From positions 682,001 to 746,000 of the forward strand of contig NZ_JAAGOW010000003.1 in NCBI RefSeq assembly GCF_010499245.1: 64,000 bases of DNA, in the 5' to 3' direction. A model generated the notes under the pieces. The model was not told the origin of the DNA. It made no database searches and saw nothing but the letters and a program-made list of their open reading frames with translations. Positions within the stretch are counted from its first letter, which is position 1. Each line of letters starts with the position of its first letter. This document shows, piece by piece, positions 48,213 through 58,933 of the stretch. Source of the DNA: Variovorax sp. WS11 (GTDB lineage Bacteria > Pseudomonadota > Gammaproteobacteria > Burkholderiales > Burkholderiaceae_C). The translations under genes and the position numbers were made by a program.

Positions 48213-48304
48213 CGCCGGGCGCATTGTCGTCGATGCCCGCCGATTTACGTCCGGGAACAGGAATACGTCCCCCTCCATCCAATGGACAACACGACGACGC
48301 CACC

Positions 48305-49021
48305 ATGCACCCACTCGAACGTATCCAGGACGCTGACGGCGTCGCGCAGCCGACCGACACCGAGCTCGCCACGCGAGCCGCGCAAGGCGACGCCCTCGCC
48401 TTCCAGCTCATCATGCGGCGCCACAACCGGCTGCTCTTTCGCACCGGCCGCAGCATCCTGAAGGACGACGACGAAGCACAGGACGCCTTGCAGGACGCCT
48501 ATCTGCGCGCCTGGCGCTCGCTTGGCGACTTTCGCGCCGAGGCCCGGCTCTCGACCTGGCTGGTGCGCATCGTGGTCAACGAAGCCCTGGGACGCCTGCG
48601 GCGGCGCGGCAGCGCCCAGGTCATCGCCTTCGACACGGCCGTCGAAGCAGGCTCTACCTCGGAGGACACGTGGATGCAGGCAGACCCCGACGAACAGCCG
48701 GATCGCCACGCGATGCGCGGCGAGACGCGCAAGCTGATCGAGGCGGGCATCGACGCGCTGCCCGAGGTGTTCCGCACGGTCCTCGTGCTTCGCGCGGTCG
48801 AGGACATGAGCATCGAGGAAGTGGCTGCCGCGCTGGACATTCCCGAGGCCACCGTGCGCACCCGCTTCTTCCGCGCGCGCGGCCTGCTGCGCGAAGCCTT
48901 GTCGCGCGAGATCGATGTCGCAATTGGGGACGCCTTCTCCTTTGCCGGCACGCGCTGCGACCAGATCGTCGCGCACGTGATGGCCCTCATCGGCCGTGCA
49001 AACGCAGGCCCGACCGGCTGA
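48305..49021 (+). CDS. ECF-type RNA polymerase sigma factor
   Basis: 238-residue sigma-70-family protein. Region 2 is clear (FQLIMRRHNRLLFRTGRSIL then DDDEAQDALQDAYLRAWRSL), binding core polymerase and the -10 element. Region 4 has the helix-turn-helix MSIEEVAAALDIPEATVRTRFFRAR near residues 166-190. The length and lack of region 3 indicate the ECF group. The C-terminal 45 residues (after LSREID) extend beyond a standard ECF factor. No adjacent anti-sigma gene is present; the downstream gene parE is convergent with an 18-base gap. Confidence 0.93.
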   Translation: MHPLERIQDADGVAQPTDTELATRAAQGDALAFQLIMRRHNRLLFRTGRSILKDDDEAQDALQDAYLRAWRSLGDFRAEARLSTWLVRIVVNEALGRLRRRGSAQVIAFDTAVEAGSTSEDTWMQADPDEQPDRHAMRGETRKLIEAGIDALPEVFRTVLVLRAVEDMSIEEVAAALDIPEATVRTRFFRARGLLREALSREIDVAIGDAFSFAGTRCDQIVAHVMALIGRANAGPTG

Positions 49022-49039
49022 TCAGTCCAATCGACGCGC

Positions 49040-51016
<1,977 letters not shown>

Positions 51017-51169
51017 GGGGGCGGATTGTATGCGTGGGCTGCCGAATACCTGGATGGACATACAGAGCGGCGTTGATGCGCAGGCCGCATCAACGCGGCT
51101 CGAAAATATCAACAATGCGTGTCGCGGCCGTGGCCGATGCAGGCTTTCGCTTTTGGCTACAGTCGCCGG

Positions 51170-52390
51170 ATGCACGCTCAATCCCAGCCGCTGTCGCTCA
51201 AGCAGGTCCTGTTCTGCGGCGCGATGATCGTCACCCTCTCGATGGGGATCCGCCACGGCTTCGGGCTGTGGCTGCAGCCCATCACGCAGGAACAGGGCTG
51301 GTCGCGCCAGAGCTTCTCGCTGGCGATCGCGATCCAGAACCTCTCCTGGGGCGTGATCGGCGTCTTCGCCGGCATGCTGGCCGACAAGCTGGGCGCCTTC
51401 CGCGTGCTGGTGGCGGGCGCCGTGCTTTACGCGATCGGCCTGGCGGGCATGGCGCTGTCGCCCACGCCGCTCATGTTCGCGCTGACGGCCGGCGTGCTGA
51501 TCGGCGCGGCCCAGGCCGGCACCACCTACGCGGTGATCTACGGCGTGATCGGCCGGCAGATCCCGGTGGAGCGGCGATCGCGGGCCATGGGCGTGGCCGC
51601 AGCGGCCGGCTCCTTCGGGCAGTTCCTGATGGTGCCGGTGGAAGGCCAACTGATCGCGGGCTTCGGCTGGCACACGGCCCTGCTGGTGCTGGCGCTCATG
51701 GTGCTGCTGATCGTGCCCCTCGCCTTCGGCCTGCGCGAGCCGCGTGTCGGCCACGCCGCCGTCGCCCACCGCGACCAGACCATCCTTCAGGCCGTGGGCG
51801 AGGCCTTCAAGTACCCCAGCTTCGTGCTGTTGATGGCGGGCTATTTCGTCTGCGGCTTCCAGTTGGCCTTCATCGGCGTGCACATGCCGAGCTACCTGCG
51901 CGACAAGGGGCTCTCGCCCGAAGTGGCGAGCTATGCGCTGGCGCTGGTCGGCCTGTTCAATGTGTTCGGCACCTATGTCGCCGGCTCGCTCGGGGCACGG
52001 CTGGCCAAGCGCAAGCTGCTGGCCGCGATCTACTTCAGCCGCGCGGCGACCATCGCGATCTTCCTGGCGGCGCCGATCACGCCGCTGTCGGTGTATGTCT
52101 TCGCGAGCGTGATGGGCTTCCTGTGGCTGTCGACCGTGCCGCTCACCAGCGGCATCGTGGCCCAGATCTTCGGCGTGGCGCATCTCTCGATGCTGGGCGG
52201 CTTCGTGTTCCTGAGCCACCAGGTCGGCTCCTTCCTCGGCGTCTGGCTCGGCGGCTATCTCTACGACAGCACCGGCAGCTACGGCATCGTCTGGTACCTC
52301 GCGATCGCGCTGGGCGTGTTCGCGGCGCTGGTCAACCTGCCGGTCAAGGAAGGCGCGATCGTGCGCCGGCCGGCCCCTCAGCCGGCCTGA
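51170..52390 (+). CDS. MFS transporter (oxalate/formate antiporter-like subgroup)
   Basis: 406-residue major facilitator with about 12 membrane segments. The early stretch MGIRHGFGLWLQPITQEQGWSRQSFSLA and SYLRDKGLSPEVAS near residue 240 are typical of the monocarboxylate/OFA-type MFS group common in betaproteobacteria. The substrate is unassigned. The ATG at 51170 follows divergently from parE. It is followed seven bases later by a 46-residue gene and then a methyltransferase gene. Confidence 0.88.
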   Translation: MHAQSQPLSLKQVLFCGAMIVTLSMGIRHGFGLWLQPITQEQGWSRQSFSLAIAIQNLSWGVIGVFAGMLADKLGAFRVLVAGAVLYAIGLAGMALSPTPLMFALTAGVLIGAAQAGTTYAVIYGVIGRQIPVERRSRAMGVAAAAGSFGQFLMVPVEGQLIAGFGWHTALLVLALMVLLIVPLAFGLREPRVGHAAVAHRDQTILQAVGEAFKYPSFVLLMAGYFVCGFQLAFIGVHMPSYLRDKGLSPEVASYALALVGLFNVFGTYVAGSLGARLAKRKLLAAIYFSRAATIAIFLAAPITPLSVYVFASVMGFLWLSTVPLTSGIVAQIFGVAHLSMLGGFVFLSHQVGSFLGVWLGGYLYDSTGSYGIVWYLAIALGVFAALVNLPVKEGAIVRRPAPQPA

Positions 52391-52396
52391 ACCGCC

Positions 52397-52537
52397 ATGT
52401 GCCCGGGCATCCACCATCGCCTCGCGCACGCCGGCTGGCTGGCCGCGGCGGTGCTGGTGCTGCTGGGCGTGTTCGGCCTCTACACGCGCCCCGCGTTCCT
52501 GGTGGCGCTGGTCGACCAGATCTGGGCCTGCTTCTGA
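52397..52537 (+). CDS. Small single-pass membrane protein, unknown function
   Basis: 46-residue frame MCPGIHHRLAHAGWL followed by one membrane helix (AAAVLVLLGVFGLY, residues 16-29) and a short hydrophobic tail ending WACF. It begins six bases after the MFS stop and its stop overlaps the likely methyltransferase start, so it fits an operon position exactly. Not a recognised family; it may be involved in translational coupling as much as in a protein function. Confidence 0.5.
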   Translation: MCPGIHHRLAHAGWLAAAVLVLLGVFGLYTRPAFLVALVDQIWACF

Positions 52538-53079
52538 GCCACGATCTCTCGCCCTCCCCCTGGGTCGTGCGCTGGTCGCACCTGCTCGCTCCCGGCACCA
52601 CCGTGCTCGACGTGGCCTGCGGCGCGGGGCGACACATGGACTGGTTCGCGCAGCACGGGCATGCGGTAACAGGGGTGGACCGCGCGCCGGAGGCGATCGC
52701 CTCTTCGGTGCGCTTCGGCCGGGCCCTGCTGGCCGACATCGAGGACGGCCCATGGCCCTTCGCCGGCCAGGTCTTCGGCGCGGTGGTGGTGACCAACTAC
52801 CTGTGGCGCGCGCGCCTGCCCGACATCGTGGCGGCCGTCGCGCCGGGCGGTGTGCTGCTCTATGAAACCTTCGCCGCCGGCAACGAAACCATCGGCAAGC
52901 CCTCGCGCCCGGACTTCCTGCTGCAGCCGGGCGAACTGCTGGCCGCCTGCGCCGGGCTTCGGGTGGTGGCCTATGAGGATGGCTTACTGGCTGAGCCGGA
53001 GCGCTTCGTGCAGCGGATCGCGGCCGTCCGGGAACCGTCGAACCTGCCAGTTGGAAAACCAATGCGCTACCCCCTCTGA
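52534..53079 (+). CDS. Class I SAM-dependent methyltransferase
   Basis: About 181 residues. The SAM-binding motif TVLDVACGAGRHMDWFA is near residue 25, followed by VTGVDRAPEAI (acidic ribose contact) and the PGGVLLYETFA strand. No ATG lies at the expected N-terminus. The frame SHDLSPSPWVVRW fits a start at CTG 52534 (overlapping the preceding TGA); GTG at 52567 is the alternative and would lose 11 residues. Target molecule unknown. It lies 60 bases before dapA. Confidence 0.82.
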   Translation: MSHDLSPSPWVVRWSHLLAPGTTVLDVACGAGRHMDWFAQHGHAVTGVDRAPEAIASSVRFGRALLADIEDGPWPFAGQVFGAVVVTNYLWRARLPDIVAAVAPGGVLLYETFAAGNETIGKPSRPDFLLQPGELLAACAGLRVVAYEDGLLAEPERFVQRIAAVREPSNLPVGKPMRYPL

Positions 53080-53139
53080 GGGGCCTTCCGGGCCAGTCAG
53101 TAGAATGGCTGCCTTTCCGCAACCGACAAAGAGACCCCC

Positions 53140-54030
53140 TTGGAGCAATTGACAGGCAGCATCGTCGCGCTCGTCACGCCGATGCATGACGACGGCAGCG
53201 TCGACTATCCCGCCTTGCGCCGGCTGATCGACTGGCACATCGACGAAGGCACCGATTGCCTGGGCGTGGTCGGCACCACCGGCGAGTCGCCGACGGTGAA
53301 CGTCGAGGAGCATTGCGAGATCATCCGGGTCTCGGTCGAGCAGGCCCGGGGCCGCGTGCCCGTGATGGCCGGCTGCGGCGCCAATTCGACGAAAGAGGCG
53401 ATCGAGCTCGCGAAATTCGCCAAGGGCGTGGGCGCCGATTCGCAGCTACAGGTGGTGCCCTACTACAACAAGCCGACGCAAGAAGGCCAATACCGGCACT
53501 TCAAGGCCATCGCCGAGGCCGTTGGCGACCTGCCCATCGTGCTCTACAACGTGCCCGGCCGCACGGTCGCCGATATGGCGCACGACACCGTGCTGCGCCT
53601 GGCGCAGGTGCCGGGCATCGTCGGCATCAAAGAGGCTACGGGCAACATCGAGCGCGCCCAGTGGCTGATCAAGGAAGTCCCCAAGCACTTCGCCGTGTAC
53701 TCCGGCGACGACCCGACCGCGGTCGCGCTGATGCTGTGCGGCGGCCAGGGCAACATCAGCGTCACGGCCAACGTGGCGCCGCGCAAGATGCACGAGCTGT
53801 GCGTGGCGGCCATCGCCGGCGACGCCCGGCGCGCGATGCAGATCCAGTTCGAGCTGATGCCGCTGCACCGCCACCTGTTCGTCGAGCCGAATCCGATTCC
53901 CGTGAAGTGGGCGATGGCACGGCTCGGCCTGTGCGGCGGCGCGCTCCGGTTGCCGCTCACCGAGCTCGGCGAAGCCAGCCGGCCGGTGGTCGAATCCGCG
54001 CTGCGTGCCAGCGGACTCCTCAAGAACTGA
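53140..54030 (+). CDS. dapA: 4-hydroxy-tetrahydrodipicolinate synthase
   Basis: 296-residue class I aldolase that condenses pyruvate with aspartate semialdehyde in the lysine and diaminopimelate pathway. Motifs: GVVGTTGESPTV near residue 43, YYNKPTQEG (catalytic Tyr) near 108-115 in the barrel core region, and the Schiff-base lysine in GIKEATGNIER. The start is TTG at 53140 (LEQLTGSIVALVTPM), consistent with the family N-terminus. It is followed by bamC, the classic dapA-bamC (nlpB) pairing. Confidence 0.95.
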   Translation: MEQLTGSIVALVTPMHDDGSVDYPALRRLIDWHIDEGTDCLGVVGTTGESPTVNVEEHCEIIRVSVEQARGRVPVMAGCGANSTKEAIELAKFAKGVGADSQLQVVPYYNKPTQEGQYRHFKAIAEAVGDLPIVLYNVPGRTVADMAHDTVLRLAQVPGIVGIKEATGNIERAQWLIKEVPKHFAVYSGDDPTAVALMLCGGQGNISVTANVAPRKMHELCVAAIAGDARRAMQIQFELMPLHRHLFVEPNPIPVKWAMARLGLCGGALRLPLTELGEASRPVVESALRASGLLKN

Positions 54031-54126
54031 TTCCATCTTTACCTGCCGTACACGAAGCCCGGCAACCTTTTTGCGGGGCCGGCGCTCTGACACAGCGCTA
54101 AACATTCCACACTAGGAAGAAGACGA

Positions 54127-55206
54127 GTGAAAACCCTTTCGCGATTCGCACTGCTGGCCTTGATCGCCAGCCTCGCCGCCTGCTCGGTCCTCGAGAGCGA
54201 CAAGATCGACTACAAGAGCGCCGGCAAGGCCCCGACGCTGGAGGTGCCGCCCGACCTCACGCAGCTGTCGCGCGAGAACCGCTACGCGGTGCCCGGCAAC
54301 GCGGTCTCGGCCAATGCGTACCAGGCCGGCGTGGCAAACGCGCCCGGCATTCCGACGGCAGTCGCCAATCTCGGCGACGTACGCATGGAGCGCACGGGTA
54401 CGCAGCGCTGGATCGTGGTCAATCGCTCGCCCGAGCAGCTCTGGGATCCGATCAAGGACTTCTGGCAGGAGAGCGGCTTCCTGCTGACCACCGAGCAGCG
54501 CAACCTCGGCATCATGGAAACCGACTGGGCCGAGAACCGCGCCAAGCTGCCACAGGACGTGATCCGCGGCACGCTGGGCAAGCTGGTCGACGCGATCTAT
54601 TCCACCGGCGAGCTCGACCGCTTCCGCACCCGCATCGAGCGCGGCGCCAACGGCTCCACCGAGATCTTCGTGAGCCATCGCGGCATGCAGGAGGTCTACA
54701 CCAACACGCGCCAGGACCAGACCGTCTGGCAGCCGCGCCCCAGCGACCCCGAGCTCGAGACCGAATTCCTGCGCCGCCTGATGGTCAAGCTGGGGGTTTC
54801 GCAGGAGCAGTCGAAGCTCATCGCGCAGACCAGCGCGCCGGCCAAGACTGCGAGCGTTTCCAATGTCGGCGGCCAGCCCGTCGTGCAAATCAACGAGAGC
54901 TTCGACCGCGCCTGGCGCCGCGTCGGCCTGGCGCTGGACCGCACCGGCTTCACCGTCGAGGACCGCGACCGCGCCGCCGGCGTGTACTTCGTGCGCTACG
55001 TGCCGCCGAACCCGGACAAGAAGGAGCCGGGCTTCTTCGCCAAGATGTTCAGCTCGAGCAAGACCGAGGCGCCGCTCAAGTTCCGCATCCTGGTCAAGGG
55101 CACGGGCGAAACGAGCACGGTGTCGGTGCAGAACGACAGCGGTGCGGCGGAAACCTCGGCCAATGCCCAGCGCATCGTCCAGGTCATCGCGGACGATCTC
55201 AAGTAA
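54127..55206 (+). CDS. bamC: Outer membrane assembly lipoprotein BamC
   Basis: 359-residue lipoprotein of the BamC (NlpB/DapX) family, an accessory subunit of the beta-barrel assembly complex. The signal peptide MKTLSRFALLALIASLAAC ends in lipobox LAAC (Cys19). The unstructured N-terminal binding region contains PTLEVPPDLTQL. Two helix-grip domains follow (about 100-220 and 240-355). The start is GTG at 54127. Position after dapA is the usual one. Confidence 0.92.
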   Translation: MKTLSRFALLALIASLAACSVLESDKIDYKSAGKAPTLEVPPDLTQLSRENRYAVPGNAVSANAYQAGVANAPGIPTAVANLGDVRMERTGTQRWIVVNRSPEQLWDPIKDFWQESGFLLTTEQRNLGIMETDWAENRAKLPQDVIRGTLGKLVDAIYSTGELDRFRTRIERGANGSTEIFVSHRGMQEVYTNTRQDQTVWQPRPSDPELETEFLRRLMVKLGVSQEQSKLIAQTSAPAKTASVSNVGGQPVVQINESFDRAWRRVGLALDRTGFTVEDRDRAAGVYFVRYVPPNPDKKEPGFFAKMFSSSKTEAPLKFRILVKGTGETSTVSVQNDSGAAETSANAQRIVQVIADDLK

Positions 55207-55218
55207 GCCGGGCCCCGC

Positions 55219-56007
55219 ATGCTGCGCTTCCGCAGCCTGGGCAGCGGCAGCACCGGCAATGCCACGCTGGTCGAGGCGACCAGCGGCGGGCGCCGCTCGA
55301 GGCTGCTGATCGACTGCGGCTTCGGGCTCAAGCATCTCGATGCGCGCCTGGCGCGCGCCGGCCTCGCGGCCAGCGACATCGACGCGGTCTTCATCACCCA
55401 CGAGCACGGCGACCACATCGGCTGCGCCCGTGCGCTGTCCAGGCGCGAGCGCATTCCCGTCTGGATGAGCGAGGGCACCTGGCTCGCTGCCGGCGGGCAC
55501 GACTTCGCAGGGCGCCTGCATCTCGCACGGGACGGCATCGACATCGAAGTCGGCGACATCCTGGTCCAGCCCTTCACCGTGCCGCACGATGCGCGCGAGC
55601 CGCTGCAACTGCGCTGCAGCGACGGCGCACGCCACCTCGGCATCCTGACCGACCTCGGGCATGCGACGCCGCATGTGCTGTCGCGGCTGTCGGGACTCGA
55701 TGCCCTGCTGCTCGAGTTCAACCACGACAGCGAGTTGCTGGCCCGCTCGGCCTACCCGCCCTTCCTCAAGCAGCGCGTGGGCGGCAACTACGGCCACCTG
55801 TCCAACGCCGCTGCTGCCGCGATCGCGCGGGCACTGCACCACGGCGGCCTGCATCACGTATTGGGTGCGCACCTCAGCGAGCAGAACAACCGGCCCGATC
55901 TCGTGCGCCGCGCGATGGCCGAGGCGCTCGGTGCGAGCGAGCACGAGATGCTGACGGCCAACGCCTCGGAAGGGTCGGACTGGCTCGATCTCCAGCCGTC
56001 GGGATAG
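55219..56007 (+). CDS. Metallo-beta-lactamase-fold hydrolase (YycJ-like)
   Basis: 262-residue cytoplasmic hydrolase. It starts MLRFRSLGSGSTGNATLVE, the hallmark of the YycJ/WalJ-like group. Metal ligands are in ITHEHGDHIG, PHDAREP, ILTDLGH and GAHLSEQNN. Homologues have been linked to nucleic acid processing, but the substrate is not certain here. It begins 12 bases after bamC, so it is probably co-transcribed. Confidence 0.9.
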   Translation: MLRFRSLGSGSTGNATLVEATSGGRRSRLLIDCGFGLKHLDARLARAGLAASDIDAVFITHEHGDHIGCARALSRRERIPVWMSEGTWLAAGGHDFAGRLHLARDGIDIEVGDILVQPFTVPHDAREPLQLRCSDGARHLGILTDLGHATPHVLSRLSGLDALLLEFNHDSELLARSAYPPFLKQRVGGNYGHLSNAAAAAIARALHHGGLHHVLGAHLSEQNNRPDLVRRAMAEALGASEHEMLTANASEGSDWLDLQPSG

Positions 56008-56082
56008 GAGCGCCCCTCCCACGCGGGGCTCACCTGAAATATTCCCGCACGGGTCTTCAGGGGCGGCGCAGTGGGCCTGGGC

Positions 56083-56457
56083 TCAGGCGGCCACGGGCTC
56101 AGGCCTGCCGACCAGCGATGTAGCCGGGATGCCCAACGTAAGAAGACGACGAATCATGTGCAGGGTCAGCGGCCGTTTGCCGTTGAGAACCTCGTAGACA
56201 CGATGGCGCGGCCCGATGTAGGGCACCATGTCGGCCACGCTCAGGCCGTCCTGATCCATGCGGAATTTGATGGCCTCGATCGGATCCGGAGGGACGATCG
56301 GATAGTGCTGCGCCTCATACGCTTGCACCAGTGTTCCGAACACTTCCAGACGCTCGCCTTCAGCTGTGTCGGGCTCCGGGTCGAGATCAACAAGCTCGGA
56401 CACCAGCGCGAGCGCAGCGCGGTAGTCGGCTTCCGAACGGATGGCGCGAACTTCCAT
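56083..56457 (-). CDS. higA: HigA-type antitoxin
   Basis: 124-residue antitoxin of the HigA group. The N-terminal half (EVRAIRSEADYRAALALVSEL) is the toxin-neutralising part and the C-terminal half holds a helix-turn-helix (GLSVADMVPYIGPRHRVYEVLNGKRPLT). It starts at ATG 56457, 11 bases after the toxin stop: the toxin-first order of higBA modules. It binds HigB and probably represses its own promoter. Confidence 0.9.
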   Translation of the reverse strand: MEVRAIRSEADYRAALALVSELVDLDPEPDTAEGERLEVFGTLVQAYEAQHYPIVPPDPIEAIKFRMDQDGLSVADMVPYIGPRHRVYEVLNGKRPLTLHMIRRLLTLGIPATSLVGRPEPVAA

Positions 56458-56468
56458 GATGGTTCCTT

Positions 56469-56780
56469 TCACTTGGACTGGTCCACGGTGGCGGCATCGA
56501 TGGCATCGTATTGCGGATGCGTGCCGACAAACTTGATGTAGGCCCACTGCATCCTGTAGGCCATGGCGACGATCAGCCTGTAGTCATTCCCTCTGATATT
56601 GAAGACGACACGGTTGCTGCCAACGAAGCTGGCGTTGCGGAACTGGTCCTTCACGTCAGCTGGCGAGGTCCACTTCGCCAGCCGCGCCACGTCATACCAC
56701 GCTTCCAGCGCGCCTTTGGAATCCCTGTACTGCGGTTTGCTGTAGAAGGCCACCAGGCTCGCGTGCGAAACGATGTGCAT
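56469..56780 (-). CDS. higB: HigB-type mRNA interferase toxin
   Basis: 103-residue HigB-family toxin, a RelE-superfamily ribosome-dependent mRNA cutter. Conserved features: the early WYDVARLAKWTSPADVKDQF, then NRVVFNIRGNDYRLIVAMAY, and the C-terminal YIKFVGTHPQYDAID stretch with the likely active His. First gene of the higBA pair; the promoter should lie in 56781-56880. Confidence 0.92.
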   Translation of the reverse strand: MHIVSHASLVAFYSKPQYRDSKGALEAWYDVARLAKWTSPADVKDQFRNASFVGSNRVVFNIRGNDYRLIVAMAYRMQWAYIKFVGTHPQYDAIDAATVDQSK

Positions 56781-56882
56781 GCGCGAATTTTAGTCCCAAA
56801 ATGGGACCATCGCCAAACCAGCGTCGCTCACTCGAGCACTGGCATCTTCACGAATGCAGCCGATGCTGATAACGCCAATTGA

Positions 56883-56906
56883 AAAGGCCGCCCGCGGGCG
56901 GCCTTT
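56883..56906 (-). terminator. Intrinsic terminator of the small lipoprotein gene
   Basis: AAAGGCCGCCCG-CGGGCGGCCTTT is a 24-base perfect palindrome 21 bases past the stop of the minus-strand lipoprotein gene. On the minus strand it ends in a T-run (CCTTTTC). It would terminate transcription before the higBA promoter. Confidence 0.85.
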
Positions 56907-56926
56907 CGCGAAACTGCAGCGCAGCT

Positions 56927-57190
56927 CTATTGCTTGGGTGCTTCTTCCTTCTTCTTGGCCGCCTCGGTAGCGGCATTCGCTGCATCCAGCGCCGAAGACG
57001 CGCCGGGCGAAGGTGCCGGCATCGTCGCCGAGGTGTCGGGTGCAGGCGCCGGTGCAGGGGCTGGAGCGGGTGCCGGCGTGACGGCGGCAGGCGGCGGGGT
57101 CACGACGGCCGGCGCGGACTCCTCCTTCTTGCCGCAGGCGGCAAGGGCGACCGCAGCGACCAACGAGGCGAGCAGGACGGACTTTCTCAT
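56927..57190 (-). CDS. Small Ala/Pro-rich lipoprotein
   Basis: 87-residue predicted lipoprotein. The signal peptide MRKSVLLASLVAAVALAAC ends in a lipobox LAAC (Cys19). The mature part is low complexity: PAVVTPPPAAVTPAPAP... with a PA repeat near residues 38-51, then a short Ala/Lys-rich helix. Function unknown. Single gene with its own terminator. Confidence 0.8.
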   Translation of the reverse strand: MRKSVLLASLVAAVALAACGKKEESAPAVVTPPPAAVTPAPAPAPAPAPAPDTSATMPAPSPGASSALDAANAATEAAKKKEEAPKQ

Positions 57191-57283
57191 TACAGGGCTC
57201 CTTTGGATGAAGGTCTCGAAGAAAAAATTCTAGACCTCTACCCTGACCAGGAAGCCCATTGCGCCTAGATTCGCGGCATTGGC

Positions 57284-57790
57284 TTACAAGCCCAATGTCG
57301 TGGCCGGAAATGCGGCTTTCGCATGGCGCAAGCACTCGTCGATGCGCTCGCGCAGCGCCCTCCGGCGCTCGGGATCGCGACTGCAGACGCCGCGCACGCG
57401 CTCCACGTCGATGCGCGCCAGGCACCAGCCCGGCGTCCAGATGCCGCTGGGCACCTGCGGCAGGCCGGGCCCGTCGCAGGCGCGGCAATCGACGATGTGG
57501 CTCCACATGCGCCGCCACGTCACGAAGCGCGCGTGCTCGCGCTCGAACACGTCGAAGCGCTGCGCCAGCATCACAAAGCTGCGGCCGGCCGCAGACCAGG
57601 CCTGCAGGGCCTCGGCCATGGCGCGTTCGCCCAGCGGCCAGTCGACGAAGGCCGGATCCGCGAACACGATCTCGCGCCAGTTCTCGCGCGCAGCGGCGGC
57701 CAGGGCGGCATGCACATGCGCCTCGAAGGCGCGGCGGCCATCGAAGGCACCTTCGAGCAGCAGGTTGCCGGTGGAAGCTTCATTCGGCAT
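57284..57790 (-). CDS. Conserved hypothetical protein next to roxA
   Basis: 168 residues from ATG 57790 (MPNEASTGNLLLEGAFDG), a start that overlaps the roxA stop by 11 bases and is supported by that coupling. Soluble, no membrane segment or signal. It contains two Trp/Arg-rich stretches (FVTWRRMWSHIVDCRACDGPG) and Cys pairs near residues 111-114 and 141. I do not recognise a family function. Its position downstream of roxA suggests a role linked to that oxygenase. Confidence 0.75.
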   Translation of the reverse strand: MPNEASTGNLLLEGAFDGRRAFEAHVHAALAAAARENWREIVFADPAFVDWPLGERAMAEALQAWSAAGRSFVMLAQRFDVFEREHARFVTWRRMWSHIVDCRACDGPGLPQVPSGIWTPGWCLARIDVERVRGVCSRDPERRRALRERIDECLRHAKAAFPATTLGL

Positions 57791-58919
57791 GCAGCCACCC
57801 CGCTTCGCACCAGTCTTCCAGCAATGCGCGTGCGTCCTCGCTCGCCGTCGCGAGATCGCGCGGGCCCAGCGTGCGCTGGTCCGCGAGGCGGCGCATGAGC
57901 CGGGCATCGCGGCCCGAGGCGCGGAAGCTTTCGCCGTTGATGTAGAGATGGCGCGCGTCGTAGAGCATGCGCGTGCGGCGGTCGAGCGACACGCCGCTCC
58001 ACGCGTCCGGCGGCTCGCCCTGCTCGAACCACACGGTGGGCTTGGGCTCGGTCATCGATTCGCCCAGCGCGCGGTCGATCGCATCGGGGTCGCGCAGCGC
58101 CGCCAGCACGGCCTTGCGCGCGAAGTCCTGCAATGCGGACGGCATCTCGGCCGGCGCGGGCACGGCGGGCTGCGCAGGGTCCTTGTAGTGCACCGCAGAT
58201 CCGGCAGGCGCGTCCTGCAGAAGCTCGGCATGCGCCTCCGCGATGCGGGCCAGCAGGTCGGCCCCCAGCGGTGCGGCGGCAGGCGCACGCAGGCCGATGG
58301 AATAGGTCATGCAATCGCCGCCCTCGGCCACGCCATCGTGCGCATAACGCGGCGGCAGGTAGAGCATGTCGCCGGGCTCGAGCACGAAACTCTGCTCGGG
58401 CTCGAAGCGCGCGAGGATCTTGAGCGGCACATCGGGCACGAGCCGCAGATCGCGCTGCTTGCCGATGGACCAGCGCCGCCGCCCGTGCGCCTGCAGCAGG
58501 AACACGTCGTAGCTGTCGAAGTGCGCGCCGACGCCGCCGGTGTCGCTCGCATAGCTGATCATCAGGTCGTCCAGCCGCGCATCGGGCACGAAACGAAACT
58601 GCTGGAGTAGCGCATGCACGCCCTGGTGGTGCAGATCCACGCCCTGCACCAGCAGCGTCCAGGCGGCTTGCTTCGGCGAAGGCAGCGCCCGGCGCGCGAA
58701 GGGGCCGTGCTTGAGCGCCCAGCCGCTCTTGCCGTGGCGGATCAGCCGCGACTCCACCTCCTCGCGGCCGGCCAGCGAAAACAGCTCCTCGCGTCCGATC
58801 GATGGCACCATGCCGGGAATGGCCTGGCGCACCAGCAAGGGCTTCTTCTGCCAGTGGCGCCGCATGAATTGCGAGGCGCTCAGGCCGCCGAGCAGGGCCA
58901 GGGGTCGTTGAGTCTCCAT
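57780..58919 (-). CDS. roxA: Ribosomal-protein arginine oxygenase (RoxA/YcfD-like JmjC cupin)
   Basis: 379-residue Fe(II)/2-oxoglutarate-dependent oxygenase. The family N-terminus LLGGLSASQFMRRHWQKKPLLVR is present. Iron ligands are His133 and Asp135 (GAHFDSYDVFLLQ) and His194 (PPRYAHDGVA). The E. coli homologue YcfD hydroxylates an arginine of ribosomal protein L16. Divergent from the FKBP gene, with only 14 bases between the two start codons. Confidence 0.9.
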   Translation of the reverse strand: METQRPLALLGGLSASQFMRRHWQKKPLLVRQAIPGMVPSIGREELFSLAGREEVESRLIRHGKSGWALKHGPFARRALPSPKQAAWTLLVQGVDLHHQGVHALLQQFRFVPDARLDDLMISYASDTGGVGAHFDSYDVFLLQAHGRRRWSIGKQRDLRLVPDVPLKILARFEPEQSFVLEPGDMLYLPPRYAHDGVAEGGDCMTYSIGLRAPAAAPLGADLLARIAEAHAELLQDAPAGSAVHYKDPAQPAVPAPAEMPSALQDFARKAVLAALRDPDAIDRALGESMTEPKPTVWFEQGEPPDAWSGVSLDRRTRMLYDARHLYINGESFRASGRDARLMRRLADQRTLGPRDLATASEDARALLEDWCEAGWLHAE

Positions 58920-58933
58920 GGGAGAATTCTCGT

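Noticed and set aside
53071..53084. CCCCTC/GAGGGG palindrome at the methyltransferase stop
   Set aside because: Loop of one base and no T-run; probably chance in GC-rich sequence.
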